From Flavobacteriales bacterium (GTDB taxonomy: Bacteria; Bacteroidota; Bacteroidia; Flavobacteriales; Flavobacteriaceae), in assembly GCA_027067965.1 (NCBI GenBank), contig JAMOUV010000004.1, positions 1 to 64,000 of the forward strand: DNA of 64,000 nt, in the 5' to 3' direction. Made by a program: the position numbers and the translations under genes. Numbering within the stretch: position 1 is the first letter of the stretch; each line of letters begins with the position of its first letter. Under the pieces are notes generated by a model. It was not told where the DNA came from. It saw only the letters and a program-made list of their open reading frames with translations, and did not search any database. This document shows positions 16,671 through 25,450 of the stretch, one piece after another.

Positions 16671-17735
16671 TTGGGCGAAAAATTTTTTACCAAACACCTT
16701 CCCAAATGGTTGGTATTTGTATTTATTATACTCTTGATAGCAAGAATGCCCGGCATTATCGAACAATTTTATAGCCGGGGTATATATCCCATCATGCGTG
16801 CCATTGATTTGTTTTTTCTTCGCTTTATTCCATTTTCCGTAGGAGATGTGATCTATCTTGCTTTTCCCGGATGGTTTCTTTATCAACTTTACGGTAAAAT
16901 TAAATCCGGGCAGTCTATCATGTTCTATATAATAAACATGCTTTGGAAAATTATAGCATGGTTCTATTTACTTTGGGGCTTAAATTACTTCCGGGTTCCC
17001 ATGTATCAACAAATGAATCTGGATATACACAACTCATCCGAAAAAAATTTCTGGATAATCGCCCGAGCAACCGCCGACAGTTTAAATGCGCTACACGGCG
17101 CTCTCGGTTTATCTGATTCCATGGCCCTTATGTCCGAATCGCCTCAATTAATTAGCCGGCAAGCCGTAAATATATACAAAAGGCAAATTTCCGTTCGACC
17201 CTACTTGCACCAATATTTTTATGTATTAAAACCTTCGCTTCTTTCCTTACCGGTTTCGTATCTCGGTGTAAGCGGTTATTTCAATCCTTTTACACATGAA
17301 GCACAATATAATTCACGATATCCCCGCATATTTCTCCCTCATATTATGTTACACGAACTGGCGCATCAATCCGGTATTGCTTATGAAAATGAAGCCGAGT
17401 TTATTGCATGGCTCACCGCAATGGAATACGGCGATAAAAAATTTCGTTATGCCACTCATCTGAACACAATGGAATACTTTTTGAGGCGTTATTTTATAAC
17501 GGATATAAATAAATATAATCAGCTGATGAATAACTTAAATGGCGGAGTAATAAAAAACCTGGAAGAAGCCCGTCGATTTTCCGAAAAATACCGGATTCGG
17601 ATTAATTTGACCAGGCCTTATGATTATTATCTCAAAGTCAATCAACAAGGCAAAGGTATGATTGCGTATTCGGAACTATTACAATATATTGAAGCATATT
17701 ACAGAAAAAACAATAAAATCATCAATGAACATTAA
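16671..17735 (+). CDS. DUF3810 membrane-bound putative zinc peptidase
   Basis: A 354-residue protein of the DUF3810 family. It has three or so membrane segments in the first 110 residues (VFVFIILLIARMPGI and IAWFYLLWGLNYFRVP among them). A soluble domain follows with HELAHQSGIAYENEAEF near residue 228, an HExxH metal motif plus a downstream glutamate, as in gluzincin peptidases. Substrate unknown. Start: an in-frame TAA lies immediately before the TTG at 16671, and no ATG occurs until residue 26, inside the first membrane segment, so a TTG start is most likely. It overlaps the next gene by 11 nt. Confidence 0.82.
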   Translation: MGEKFFTKHLPKWLVFVFIILLIARMPGIIEQFYSRGIYPIMRAIDLFFLRFIPFSVGDVIYLAFPGWFLYQLYGKIKSGQSIMFYIINMLWKIIAWFYLLWGLNYFRVPMYQQMNLDIHNSSEKNFWIIARATADSLNALHGALGLSDSMALMSESPQLISRQAVNIYKRQISVRPYLHQYFYVLKPSLLSLPVSYLGVSGYFNPFTHEAQYNSRYPRIFLPHIMLHELAHQSGIAYENEAEFIAWLTAMEYGDKKFRYATHLNTMEYFLRRYFITDINKYNQLMNNLNGGVIKNLEEARRFSEKYRIRINLTRPYDYYLKVNQQGKGMIAYSELLQYIEAYYRKNNKIINEH

Positions 17736-18102
17736 ATCTCTTTTAAAATTTTTAATTAGTGTATTGGCACTTATTCTAGCCGATCGTTTATTCGAATCGG
17801 TATATTTTGATAATTACACCGTGGTGCTATTATTTGCATTGGTTTTGTATTTACTGGATACCTTTGTCCGGCCTATTATTATTCTTCTCACTTTACCCCT
17901 TACCCTTTTTACTTTAGGTCTTTTTCTATTGATTATCAACGGTTTCATCATGTATTCGGCCGCCATGCTGGTCGATGGGATACATATCCCTGATTTTTGG
18001 ACCGTATTTTGGTTTGCCCTGGTTTATTCTTTAATTAAATTGGGTTTGGAAAGTATTTTTATTAAAGAAACGAAGTGGAAGATCAAAATCGAGAAATATT
18101 GA
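17725..18102 (+). CDS. Phage holin family / mycobacterial 4-TMS membrane protein
   Basis: 125 residues with four hydrophobic segments, including FALVLYLLDTFVRPIIILLTLPLTLFTLGL split by a short loop. This resembles the Phage_holin_4_2 (YvlD-like) family of chromosomal membrane proteins. The name does not imply a prophage, since no lysis or phage genes are nearby. The ATG at 17725 overlaps the DUF3810 stop within ATGAACATTAA, so the two are translationally coupled. Function unknown; an envelope role is likely. Confidence 0.78.
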   Translation: MNIKSLLKFLISVLALILADRLFESVYFDNYTVVLLFALVLYLLDTFVRPIIILLTLPLTLFTLGLFLLIINGFIMYSAAMLVDGIHIPDFWTVFWFALVYSLIKLGLESIFIKETKWKIKIEKY

Positions 18103-18111
18103 ATAATTTAA

Positions 18112-19044
18112 TCATTCATTTGCTTGGCCGTAACTATCGGTTTCCAAGAAAATATGCTTAATATCGGGGTTAGTTTGCACGATTTTTTCTTTAATTTCCT
18201 TTACTATCGGTTCTATTTGCCGAATAGTCAAATCGTCTTTAAAATTAATATTGGCACCCAACATAATATCATTCGGTCCCATATGCATGGTTTTGATATT
18301 ACCGAAATTTTCTAATTGAGGATATTGTTTCAAAATGGCCACAACCTTCTCTATTTCTTCTTCATCGGCCGATTCACCGATCAATAAATGTTTGGTTTCC
18401 TTTGCCATAAAAAAGGCCACATAGCTCAACAACAAACCGATGAGTATGGATGCCCAACCGTCAAAAACAGGGTTATGAAAATAATAAGTTAAACTAATGC
18501 CGGCCAAAGCAATCAATAAACCCAATACGGCCGCACCGTTTTCCACTATCACGGCAATGGACACGGCATCCTTGCTTTTTCGTAATGCATCAACAAAACC
18601 TTCGGGATGCAGTTTTCTAAATTCTTTCCATGCAATCCAAAGACTGATGCCTTCAAACAAAATCGAACCGGCCAGTACACCGTAATTCCAAAACATCATT
18701 TTTCTTGAAAAGACCGCTTCATGATGACTTTGAAGCAAGTGCTTGATCCCTTCGTAAAGGGCCACCCCGCCACCGAGGGCAAAAATAAATATCGCTACAA
18801 TAAAACTCCAAAAATAAATTTCCTTCCCGTGTCCAAAGGGGTGTTGTTTATCGGGAAGTACTTTACTTTTTTTCATTCCCCATAACAATAAAAAACCGTT
18901 AGTGGTATCGACAAGCGAATGGATTCCTTCGGATAGCATCGCGGAACTTCCCGTAAAAAATGCAGCAATAAATTTCATAATTGCAATACCCAAATTGGCT
19001 GCCATGGAAGCAAATACGGATAATTTGGATCCTCCTCCGGCCAT
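18112..19044 (-). CDS. Cation diffusion facilitator (CDF) family transporter
   Basis: A proton-coupled efflux transporter for Zn2+, Fe2+ or Mn2+, 310 residues. Six membrane segments are seen, with the TM2 metal site H42xxxD46 in SEGIHSLVDTTN and the cytosolic HPFGHGKE loop (68-75). The C-terminal cytoplasmic domain includes DDLTIRQIEPIVKEIKEK. The ATG at 19044 is chosen because a TAnnTTTG box (TACATTTG, 19067-19060 on the minus strand) would start transcription about 10 nt upstream of it. A longer TTG form would overlap that box. Metal specificity cannot be told. Confidence 0.9.
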   Translation of the reverse strand: MAGGGSKLSVFASMAANLGIAIMKFIAAFFTGSSAMLSEGIHSLVDTTNGFLLLWGMKKSKVLPDKQHPFGHGKEIYFWSFIVAIFIFALGGGVALYEGIKHLLQSHHEAVFSRKMMFWNYGVLAGSILFEGISLWIAWKEFRKLHPEGFVDALRKSKDAVSIAVIVENGAAVLGLLIALAGISLTYYFHNPVFDGWASILIGLLLSYVAFFMAKETKHLLIGESADEEEIEKVVAILKQYPQLENFGNIKTMHMGPNDIMLGANINFKDDLTIRQIEPIVKEIKEKIVQTNPDIKHIFLETDSYGQANE

Positions 19045-19059
19045 ATAAATAGTTTTTTG

Positions 19060-19067
19060 CAAATGTA
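19060..19067 (-). promoter_or_regulatory. Candidate -7 box for the CDF transporter
   Basis: TACATTTG on the minus strand fits TAnnTTTG. It fixes the CDF start at the ATG at 19044, with a leader of about 10 nt. Confidence 0.5.
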
Positions 19068-19125
19068 CATTATTTCATCTAATTAATAACGATTCGGGAG
19101 TTTTTTTCCACACAATATTCTCTTT

Positions 19126-20019
19126 TCAATCGACGGAAAAAACTTCCAATATTTTCGGAACTATATTAATTTTTACCGGCAAGCGGCCGATAATTTCTCC
19201 GTCTGGTGCCAATAATTTGCTATGGCCCGGTGATTCGAAACTTATGGAAGAGACTTTAAAATACGAGGTGTCTGGATGATGAATATGGGTACCCGAAAAG
19301 ATTTTAGGAAAAGTTTTTAGCAATTCCATTCTCCCTATATTGTTCACTATCAACACTTCCAATTTTCCGTCGGAAATTTCGGCATCTGGAGCCATTAGAA
19401 ATTTCCCTCCCGCATAGCGAGAATTACTAATGGCTACAAATACATTATTCATCATATGTATTTTATTTTCATAATGCATCACAAGCGGATACTTTTTTAA
19501 TCCAAATAATTCACGCAATACCGCCAATGAATAAGCATGCTTACCGAATCTCCGAAACTTCATGCCTCGAATGCTCACATCGGTGGTAAAACCAAATCCC
19601 ATCATATTAATAAAATAAAAAGAATGTTTGTTCGTATACACCTTTCCCAAATCGATTTTTCGCAAACGGCCTTCTTTTAGTAAAGCCACATAATCTTGCA
19701 ATTTAAAATGATCGGGCGCCAAATCTTTAATAAATGAATTTCCCGTTCCCAACGGAATAATTCCCAAGGGTTTTTTATCGGCATGATGCATCAGTCCGTT
19801 TACCGTATCGAATAAAGTACCATCTCCTCCTATGGCCACCACTGCATCGTATTTTTTTAAATTCATTTCTTTCAGAGCATGCCATGGATGATGAGGATAG
19901 GCGGAAACAAACCATTCCGGTTTAATATGGTTATCTTTAAATATTTTATGCAACAAATCCAGATGTCTTTTGACCTTTCCCCGACCTGCAAACGGATTAA
20001 TAACCGCCAATACTTTCAT
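19126..20019 (-). CDS. YegS/BmrU-family diacylglycerol kinase-like lipid kinase
   Basis: 297 residues of the DAGK catalytic domain family, which phosphorylates lipid hydroxyls such as diacylglycerol. Motifs: NPFAGRGK at the N-terminus, GGDGTLFDTVNGL (64-76) for nucleotide binding, IPLGTGNSFIKDL, and a C-terminal beta domain including LEVLIVNN and APDGEIIG. ATGs at 20028 and 20019 are both possible. The second matches the usual family start (MKVLxxINP). It is divergent from the cytochrome b561 gene with about 40 bp between starts. Confidence 0.88.
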   Translation of the reverse strand: MKVLAVINPFAGRGKVKRHLDLLHKIFKDNHIKPEWFVSAYPHHPWHALKEMNLKKYDAVVAIGGDGTLFDTVNGLMHHADKKPLGIIPLGTGNSFIKDLAPDHFKLQDYVALLKEGRLRKIDLGKVYTNKHSFYFINMMGFGFTTDVSIRGMKFRRFGKHAYSLAVLRELFGLKKYPLVMHYENKIHMMNNVFVAISNSRYAGGKFLMAPDAEISDGKLEVLIVNNIGRMELLKTFPKIFSGTHIHHPDTSYFKVSSISFESPGHSKLLAPDGEIIGRLPVKINIVPKILEVFSVD

Positions 20020-20036
20020 TCCATTCAATTTTTATG

Positions 20037-20044
20037 TAAATTTG
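20037..20044 (+). promoter_or_regulatory. Candidate -7 box for the cytochrome b561 gene
   Basis: TAAATTTG fits TAnnTTTG and ends 15 nt before the ATG at 20060, which supports that start over longer upstream frames. Confidence 0.5.
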
Positions 20045-20059
20045 GGAAAAATTCGAATT

Positions 20060-20578
20060 ATGAAAAAGTATCCTGCTTCAATCATTGTATTGCATTGGCT
20101 TACAGTTATTTTAGTTGCAATTGTGGCCTACAAGGGCTTTCATCTGGAAGACTATGAATTTAATGCGGCGAATTTCAGTAAATTCCGCAATCATGCTTTA
20201 TTGGGCATACTTATTTTAATCATTACCCTTGTCAGGTTTTATCTGATAAAAAAGCACCAAAACAACTTGCCGCAACTTCACTATTACAGTAATTTCCATC
20301 GTTTGGTGGTTAATGCCGTCCATGCCATGATCTACACCCTTTTGATACTGATTCCCATCGTCGGATTTTTGAATGTCCTTCAAACAGGGGCTTTCGGCTA
20401 CTGTTTCGGAAAAGAATTTCCCGAAGGTGCCCAATTAAATGACACTTTACACGAAATGCATGAAATTCTGGCATGGTTTTTATTTTTTCTGATTGCCGCT
20501 CACGTGCTGGGAGTTTTGATGTATATGATCAAAACCAAAGAAAAATTAATAAAACGCATGTGCCTGCTTGCCAAATAG
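20060..20578 (+). CDS. Cytochrome b561-type membrane protein
   Basis: A 172-residue four-helix diheme cytochrome b, probably passing electrons between the quinone pool and an unknown partner. Candidate haem ligands are H12 (VLHW), H45 (FRNHALLG), H88 (NAVHAM) and a histidine in the last helix (IAAHVLGV), the pattern of the bacterial b561 family. The N-terminal KKYPASIIVLHW is the usual family opening. It has its own TAnnTTTG box. No redox partner is adjacent. Confidence 0.85.
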   Translation: MKKYPASIIVLHWLTVILVAIVAYKGFHLEDYEFNAANFSKFRNHALLGILILIITLVRFYLIKKHQNNLPQLHYYSNFHRLVVNAVHAMIYTLLILIPIVGFLNVLQTGAFGYCFGKEFPEGAQLNDTLHEMHEILAWFLFFLIAAHVLGVLMYMIKTKEKLIKRMCLLAK

Positions 20579-20640
20579 TTATTTAAAACATACGTCCGGC
20601 TTCATTTTCTTTTTGTAAATTGCGTAAGAAAATTACGCGG

Positions 20641-21144
20641 ATGGAATTTTATTTGGAAAAATTAAAAGACGTCAAGGCATTCATATTCGATGTGGACGGC
20701 GTATTTACCGATGGCAAGGTATATATCACCCCCGAAGGAGACCTAATGCGAAGCATGCATACCAAAGACGGATTGGCCGTCAAAAAAGCCGTGGACGAAG
20801 GATTTCCGGTCGGCATTATTACCGGCGGCAATAACACGAATATCATCAAACGCTTCGAATATTTGGGCGTGAAGGATGTTTATTTGAATGCACACAATAA
20901 AGCCGAATTTCTTTGTGATTTTTTGCATCATCATCAATTAAAACGGGAAGATATTGCATACATGGGTGATGACATTCCGGATATGGAACCCATGCAAATG
21001 AGCGGTTTCTCCGCTTGTCCTGGCGATGCCGTCGATGAAGTCAAGGAAATTGCCGATTATATATCCCCCTTGCCCGGTGGGAGCGGATGTGTAAGAGATT
21101 TAATCGAAAAAGTTTTAAAAATTCATGGAAAATGGTTCAAATAG
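20641..21144 (+). CDS. kdsC: 3-deoxy-D-manno-octulosonate 8-phosphate phosphatase (KdsC family)
   Basis: A 167-residue HAD-superfamily phosphatase of the capless C0 type that dephosphorylates KDO-8-P to supply KDO for lipopolysaccharide. Motif I FDVDGVFTDG (catalytic D17, D19), motif II ITGGNN and motif IV YMGDDIPD are present and in KdsC order. The ATG at 20641 fits the family. A TTG 21 nt upstream is less likely. The 3' end overlaps the UbiA-like gene by 20 nt, forming a kdsC-ubiA-maf run. Confidence 0.88.
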   Translation: MEFYLEKLKDVKAFIFDVDGVFTDGKVYITPEGDLMRSMHTKDGLAVKKAVDEGFPVGIITGGNNTNIIKRFEYLGVKDVYLNAHNKAEFLCDFLHHHQLKREDIAYMGDDIPDMEPMQMSGFSACPGDAVDEVKEIADYISPLPGGSGCVRDLIEKVLKIHGKWFK

Positions 21145-21979
21145 CCGGCTCCTACATGCAATAATCAAAGGCATCCGGCTACCGAATTTGTTACTAATCC
21201 TTTTATTCCATTTTTTGGTCTATATCAAATTTTTCAACGAATCGGACCCGCATATTTTTTTTCTTCTAGCCGCTTCGGTTCTCGTTTTTATGGCCGGTGC
21301 CAATTTGGAAAATGATCTCAAGGATTTGTATGCCGACCGGATGAATCGCAAAACCAATTTTTATCATGTCTATCGGGCCGAATTTCTCAAAATACTTCCT
21401 TATGTATTATATGGCTTGAGTTTATTCGGATTTTATATTTTTCTTTACCGAATCAAGATGACTTCATGGATTTTATATTTTATTTCAATTACCATTCTCA
21501 TGATAAATTATAATCATATTTTAAAAAAAATGCCTTTCTTGGGGAATTTTATTATTTCTCTCTTATCCATGATTGTCATTATTCAATTATTGATCTTTTT
21601 TCCGGCCTCCATGGAAGCCGCCCGGATATTGGTTTTATTGGGATTCATTATATTTTTCGTCACACTCAATCGCGAAATGCTCAAAGATCTCGAAGACCGG
21701 AAAGGCGACCGGCGTGCCGGATATTATACATTGGCCACCCTCTCGCCGGACAAAACATTTAAAATTATTTTTTTTCAATCAGTAGTTACACTTATCCTAT
21801 TGAGTGTTTTAATTCTGCATCTGCAGAACACGTATTCCGTTTTATTTTATGTCGGCGTCTTTCTGTTTCAATTATTCATTTTGATGAATTTATTTAAACT
21901 CAAAAAGTCGGTTAAAACACTAAAAAATCTACATAAATGGCTAATTTTCATGGGGATAGCGGGCATAGCCGTACTCTAA
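21125..21979 (+). CDS. UbiA-superfamily prenyltransferase (GGGP geranylgeranyltransferase-like)
   Basis: 284 residues with about eight membrane segments. The two aspartate motifs of the superfamily are visible: NDLKDLYADRMN (first, NDxxDxxxD) and DLEDRKGDRRAG (second). Homologues in Bacteroidota are frequently annotated as geranylgeranylglycerol-phosphate geranylgeranyltransferase, after the archaeal lipid enzyme, but the in vivo substrate is not established. It overlaps kdsC upstream and maf downstream (43 nt), so all three are probably co-translated. Confidence 0.8.
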   Translation: MENGSNSRLLHAIIKGIRLPNLLLILLFHFLVYIKFFNESDPHIFFLLAASVLVFMAGANLENDLKDLYADRMNRKTNFYHVYRAEFLKILPYVLYGLSLFGFYIFLYRIKMTSWILYFISITILMINYNHILKKMPFLGNFIISLLSMIVIIQLLIFFPASMEAARILVLLGFIIFFVTLNREMLKDLEDRKGDRRAGYYTLATLSPDKTFKIIFFQSVVTLILLSVLILHLQNTYSVLFYVGVFLFQLFILMNLFKLKKSVKTLKNLHKWLIFMGIAGIAVL

Positions 21980-22566
21980 AATTCTTTTGGCCGGAAAATT
22001 TCAAATTAATTTTGGCCACACGTTCACCGCGAAGGATTCAATTGATAAAGCAGATGGATATTCCTTTTGAAATAGTAACGATTCCATTCGACGAATCGTC
22101 TATCGAAACAAAAGATGTAGTCCATATAGCCCGAATGAAAAATATGGCCTATTCTCATGATTTAAAAAAAGGAGAAATTTTGCTTACCGCCGACACATTG
22201 GTTATTTTGGATGACGAAATTATGGGAAAACCTGCAAATGAAACGGAAGCAAAAATAATGTTGAAAAAATTATCCGGGCGAAAACATCTTGTCGAAACGG
22301 GCGTTTGCCTGCGCACATCCGAAGAAATACGTTGTTTCAAAGAGCGAACCAAAATATTTTTTAAAAATTTACAAGACCGCGAAATCGAATATTATGTACG
22401 CACATACAAACCCTTTGACAAAGCGGGTGGCTACGGTATTCAGGAATGGATCGGACTAACCGGAATCGAGAAAATAAGCGGTGATTACTACAACGTCATG
22501 GGATTGCCCACTTCCGCCTTATGGCAAGAATTAAAAGAAATACTCCGGCGGACTTCAAATATTTGA
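21937..22566 (+). CDS. maf: Maf-family nucleotide pyrophosphatase
   Basis: 209 residues. Maf proteins hydrolyse non-canonical or canonical nucleoside triphosphates (dTTP/UTP in the YhdE type). The motif ATRSPRRIQLI stands for the usual ASxSPRRxxLL. ADTLVILDDEIMGKP provides the catalytic aspartate and KPFDKAGGYGIQ the conserved loop. The ATG at 21937 lies well inside the ubiA-like gene, giving a short extension before NFKLILATRSP. A later start is possible but no ATG occurs before the P-loop-like motif. The rpsA promoter overlaps its stop codon. Confidence 0.87.
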   Translation: MANFHGDSGHSRTLKFFWPENFKLILATRSPRRIQLIKQMDIPFEIVTIPFDESSIETKDVVHIARMKNMAYSHDLKKGEILLTADTLVILDDEIMGKPANETEAKIMLKKLSGRKHLVETGVCLRTSEEIRCFKERTKIFFKNLQDREIEYYVRTYKPFDKAGGYGIQEWIGLTGIEKISGDYYNVMGLPTSALWQELKEILRRTSNI

Positions 22567-22592
22567 ATATCAAAAGAAATGTAGTATTTTTG
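22562..22592 (+). promoter_or_regulatory. rpsA promoter, TTTG-N19-TATTTTTG
   Basis: TTTG at 22562-22565 and TATTTTTG at 22585-22592 are 19 nt apart, an ideal Bacteroidota housekeeping promoter. The -33 element overlaps the maf stop codon. Transcription would begin at about 22599. Confidence 0.75.
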
Positions 22593-22595
22593 CAC

Positions 22596-22625
22596 GTCGT
22601 TTCCGGGAACAAGGCAGGAAACGAC
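22596..22625 (+). promoter_or_regulatory. Hairpin at the 5' end of the rpsA leader
   Basis: GTCGTTTCC (22596-22604) and GGAAACGAC (22617-22625) form a perfect 9-bp stem with a 12-nt loop, almost exactly at the inferred transcript start. The leader is about 105 nt long, long enough for autogenous control by S1, which is known for rpsA in other bacteria. No known leader class was recognised. Confidence 0.5.
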
Positions 22626-22704
22626 ACGGGAGAATAAAGTTTAACCCCTTCCGTTTGATTCCCTTAATTGCCTTGGTCAAGCGGAATACAAAGATATATT
22701 TATT

Positions 22705-24657
22705 ATGTCTGACGAAATGAAAAATCAGGAACAAAATCCTGAAGAACTTCAAGCGCAAGAACAAGAAAAACAAGAAACAAAAGCGCAGGAAACACAAGAA
22801 ACGGTTGAAGCCGAAGTCCAAGAACAAACCGAACAAAAAGTAGAGCAACCGGTAGAAGAAACCGTGCCGGCCAAAGTCGAACCGGTTACCTCACCAGACA
22901 GCGATGAGGATTTCGATTGGGAATCTTTCGAAGAAGGTATCGATAATTTGGACTCGGATAAACTTAAGGAATTTGAAAAACTTATCGAACAACAACTTCA
23001 TGTTTTCGAAGAAAACGACGTTATCGAAGGCGTGGTTACCAAAATTACCGATAAGGATGTGATTATCGATATCAATTCCAAATCCGAAGGCGTTATTTCG
23101 AGAAACGAATTCCGGTATAATCCCGATTTAAAACCCGGCGACAAAGTGGAAGTAATGGTCGTAAAAAAAGAAGATAAAAACGGCCAATTAGTACTTTCAC
23201 ACCGAAAAGCCCGCCTACTCAATGCATGGGAAAAAGTAAACGAAGTTTACGAAAAAGGCGAAATTGTCAAAGGGTATATTAAATCCCGCACCAAAGGTGG
23301 AATGATTGTAGATGTATTCGGTATCGAATCATTCCTCCCGGGTTCGCAAATCGATGTAAAACCCATTACCGACTACGATTCGTATGTAGGTAAGACGATG
23401 GATTTTAAAGTGGTAAAAATCAATCCCGAATTCAAGAATGTGGTAGTTTCGCATAAAGCCATCATCGAAGAAGAACTCGAAAAGAGAAAAAGAGAAATCA
23501 TCAAGACACTTGAAAAAGGTCAAATCCTTGAAGGTGTGGTTAAAAATATCACTTCATACGGCGTATTTGTAGATTTGGACGGTTTGATCGACGGATTGAT
23601 TCACATCACCGACTTATCTTGGAGTCGCATAAATCACCCCAGTGAAGTGGTTAATGTGGGAGATAAGGTTAAAGTGGTTATCTTAAACTTCGATGAAAAT
23701 AAATCGAGAATTCAGTTGGGTATCAAGCAATTGGAACCTCATCCGTGGGAAACACTCGATCCTGATTTGAAAGAAGGAGATAAGGTAAAAGGTAAAGTTA
23801 CAGTCGTGGCCGATTATGGTGCATTTGTGGAAATTGCACCCGGTGTGGAAGGTCTTTTACACGTATCGGAAATGTCATGGAGCACTCACTTGCGATCCGC
23901 ACAAGACTTTGTGAACGTCGGTGACGAGGTGGAAGTCGTTATTCTGGAACTCGATAGAAAAAACAGAAAACTTTCCCTCGGTATGAAACAATTGACCGAA
24001 GACCCATGGAAGGATATTGAGAAAAAATATCCCGTGGGATCCAAACATAAAGGAAAAGTCAGAAACTTTACCAATTTCGGTGCATTTATAGAACTGGAAG
24101 AAGGCGTGGACGGATTAATCTACATTAAAGATCTCACTTGGGATAGAAATGTAAAACATCCCTCGGAAGTATTAAACATCGGCGACGAAGTAGAAGTCGT
24201 GGTATTGGAAGTTGATCCGGAAGGAAGAAAAATCAGTCTCGGATTGAAACAACTTCAAGAAAATCCATGGGACAAATACGAAGAAAAATACCAAGTAGGT
24301 AAAGTTTTCGAAGGCGTAGTAAAAGAAGTTTCCGGCAAAGGTGCCATTATCTTGCTTGACAATGAAGTGGAAGCATTTGCACCCGGACGGTTACTTATCA
24401 AAGAAGACGGTAAGAAACTGAAGAAAGGAGAAACCGCTAAATTCAAAATCAAAGAATTTGATAAAGAATTCCAAAAAATCGTTGTTTCTCATACCGACAC
24501 ATATCGCGAAGATGAAGAAAGTGTGAAAGATACGCTGAAAAAACTTAACAAATCGGCGGGAAAAGCCACTTTGGGCGACTTGGAAGAATTGCAAGAACTA
24601 AAAAAACGAATGGAGAAAGCCCAAAAAGACGATACCGATACAAAAGAAGAAGAATAA
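22705..24657 (+). CDS. rpsA: 30S ribosomal protein S1
   Basis: 650 residues, the mRNA-binding protein of the small subunit. An acidic, glutamine-rich extension (about residues 1-85) precedes six S1 (OB-fold) repeats. These start near GVVTKITDKDVIID, GYIKSRTKGGMIVD, GVVKNITSYGVFVD, GKVTVVADYGAFVE, GKVRNFTNFGAFIE and GVVKEVSGKGAIIL. The first, second and last are the more divergent ones, as usual. The tail is charged and helical. A strong promoter and structured leader lie upstream and an intrinsic terminator downstream, so it is a single-gene unit. Confidence 0.95.
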   Translation: MSDEMKNQEQNPEELQAQEQEKQETKAQETQETVEAEVQEQTEQKVEQPVEETVPAKVEPVTSPDSDEDFDWESFEEGIDNLDSDKLKEFEKLIEQQLHVFEENDVIEGVVTKITDKDVIIDINSKSEGVISRNEFRYNPDLKPGDKVEVMVVKKEDKNGQLVLSHRKARLLNAWEKVNEVYEKGEIVKGYIKSRTKGGMIVDVFGIESFLPGSQIDVKPITDYDSYVGKTMDFKVVKINPEFKNVVVSHKAIIEEELEKRKREIIKTLEKGQILEGVVKNITSYGVFVDLDGLIDGLIHITDLSWSRINHPSEVVNVGDKVKVVILNFDENKSRIQLGIKQLEPHPWETLDPDLKEGDKVKGKVTVVADYGAFVEIAPGVEGLLHVSEMSWSTHLRSAQDFVNVGDEVEVVILELDRKNRKLSLGMKQLTEDPWKDIEKKYPVGSKHKGKVRNFTNFGAFIELEEGVDGLIYIKDLTWDRNVKHPSEVLNIGDEVEVVVLEVDPEGRKISLGLKQLQENPWDKYEEKYQVGKVFEGVVKEVSGKGAIILLDNEVEAFAPGRLLIKEDGKKLKKGETAKFKIKEFDKEFQKIVVSHTDTYREDEESVKDTLKKLNKSAGKATLGDLEELQELKKRMEKAQKDDTDTKEEE

Positions 24658-24680
24658 AAATTATTCCTCTTACAAAACAA

Positions 24681-24712
24681 AAAACCGCCCTTTCTCGAGG
24701 GCGGTTTTTTTA
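24681..24712 (+). terminator. Intrinsic terminator of rpsA
   Basis: AAACCGCCC pairs with GGGCGGTTT, followed by a T run. It lies 24 nt after the rpsA stop and can also serve the convergent superoxide dismutase gene. Confidence 0.9.
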
Positions 24713-24752
24713 CATGATTTCAAAATAATCCCGTCATCCGTAACCGGAAGTG

Positions 24753-25355
24753 TCATTTGCTTTCGGCAAATAATTCGGCTACTTTGTCCCAATTAATCAC
24801 CCGGAAAAAGTCATCGATGTAATTTCCCCTTTTATTTTGATGCTTTAAATAATAGGCGTGTTCCCACACGTCCATGCCCAAAATCGGCTTGCCCGAACAA
24901 TCTACAAATTTCATCAACGGATTGTCTTGATTGGCCGTGGTACAAATCGATAATTTTCCGTGGCTACTTACCAGCCAAGCCCATCCGGAACCGAAACGTC
25001 CCAGCCCGGCTTTTTTAAATGCGTCTTTGAAACTATCGATAGACCCGAAATCTCTTTTGATGGCATCGGACAGTTCGCCTCGGGGTTCGCCGCCACCATC
25101 GGGCGACATGATTTGCCAATAAAGATTATGATTCCAATATCCGCCGCCATTGTTTCGAATTGCCGTTTCGTGAATATGAATGGTTTTCAAAATCTCGTCG
25201 ATACTCATATTCTCGTAACACGTGCCTTCAATGGCAGCGTTTAATTTGTTGGTATAACCTTGATGATGTCCCGTATGATGTACACGCATAGTGGCTTCAT
25301 CGATATAGGGTTCCAAGGCATTATAATCGTACGGTAAATCCGGTAATTTGAACAT
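24753..25355 (-). CDS. sodA: Superoxide dismutase (Mn/Fe family)
   Basis: 200 residues that dismutate superoxide. Metal ligands are visible as the HHTGHHQGY histidine in the N-terminal helix, the histidine of GGGYWNHNLYW, and D and H of DVWEHAYYLKHQ. The GGG run before the second ligand and TANQDNPL later on (glutamine near position 146) are Mn-type or cambialistic features, so the symbol sodA is preferred over sodB but is not certain. It has a -7 box (TATTTTTG) about 25 nt upstream. Confidence 0.93.
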   Translation of the reverse strand: MFKLPDLPYDYNALEPYIDEATMRVHHTGHHQGYTNKLNAAIEGTCYENMSIDEILKTIHIHETAIRNNGGGYWNHNLYWQIMSPDGGGEPRGELSDAIKRDFGSIDSFKDAFKKAGLGRFGSGWAWLVSSHGKLSICTTANQDNPLMKFVDCSGKPILGMDVWEHAYYLKHQNKRGNYIDDFFRVINWDKVAELFAESK

Positions 25356-25379
25356 AACTTTAAATTTAATTGGTTAAAA

Positions 25380-25387
25380 CAAAAATA
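25380..25387 (-). promoter_or_regulatory. Candidate -7 box for superoxide dismutase
   Basis: TATTTTTG on the minus strand fits TAnnTTTG and gives a leader of about 20 nt. A TTTG lies on the minus strand 14 nt further upstream, closer than usual. Confidence 0.45.
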
Positions 25388-25450
25388 AACAAAAGTTACG
25401 TCAAATCGGGATAAAGGTTATAATTTTTTCCAATAAACAAATAAAGCATC

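Noticed and set aside
17725-18102. A prophage, suggested by the holin-like protein
   Set aside because: No endolysin, terminase, portal or integrase gene is in the window, and this family is chromosomal in many bacteria.
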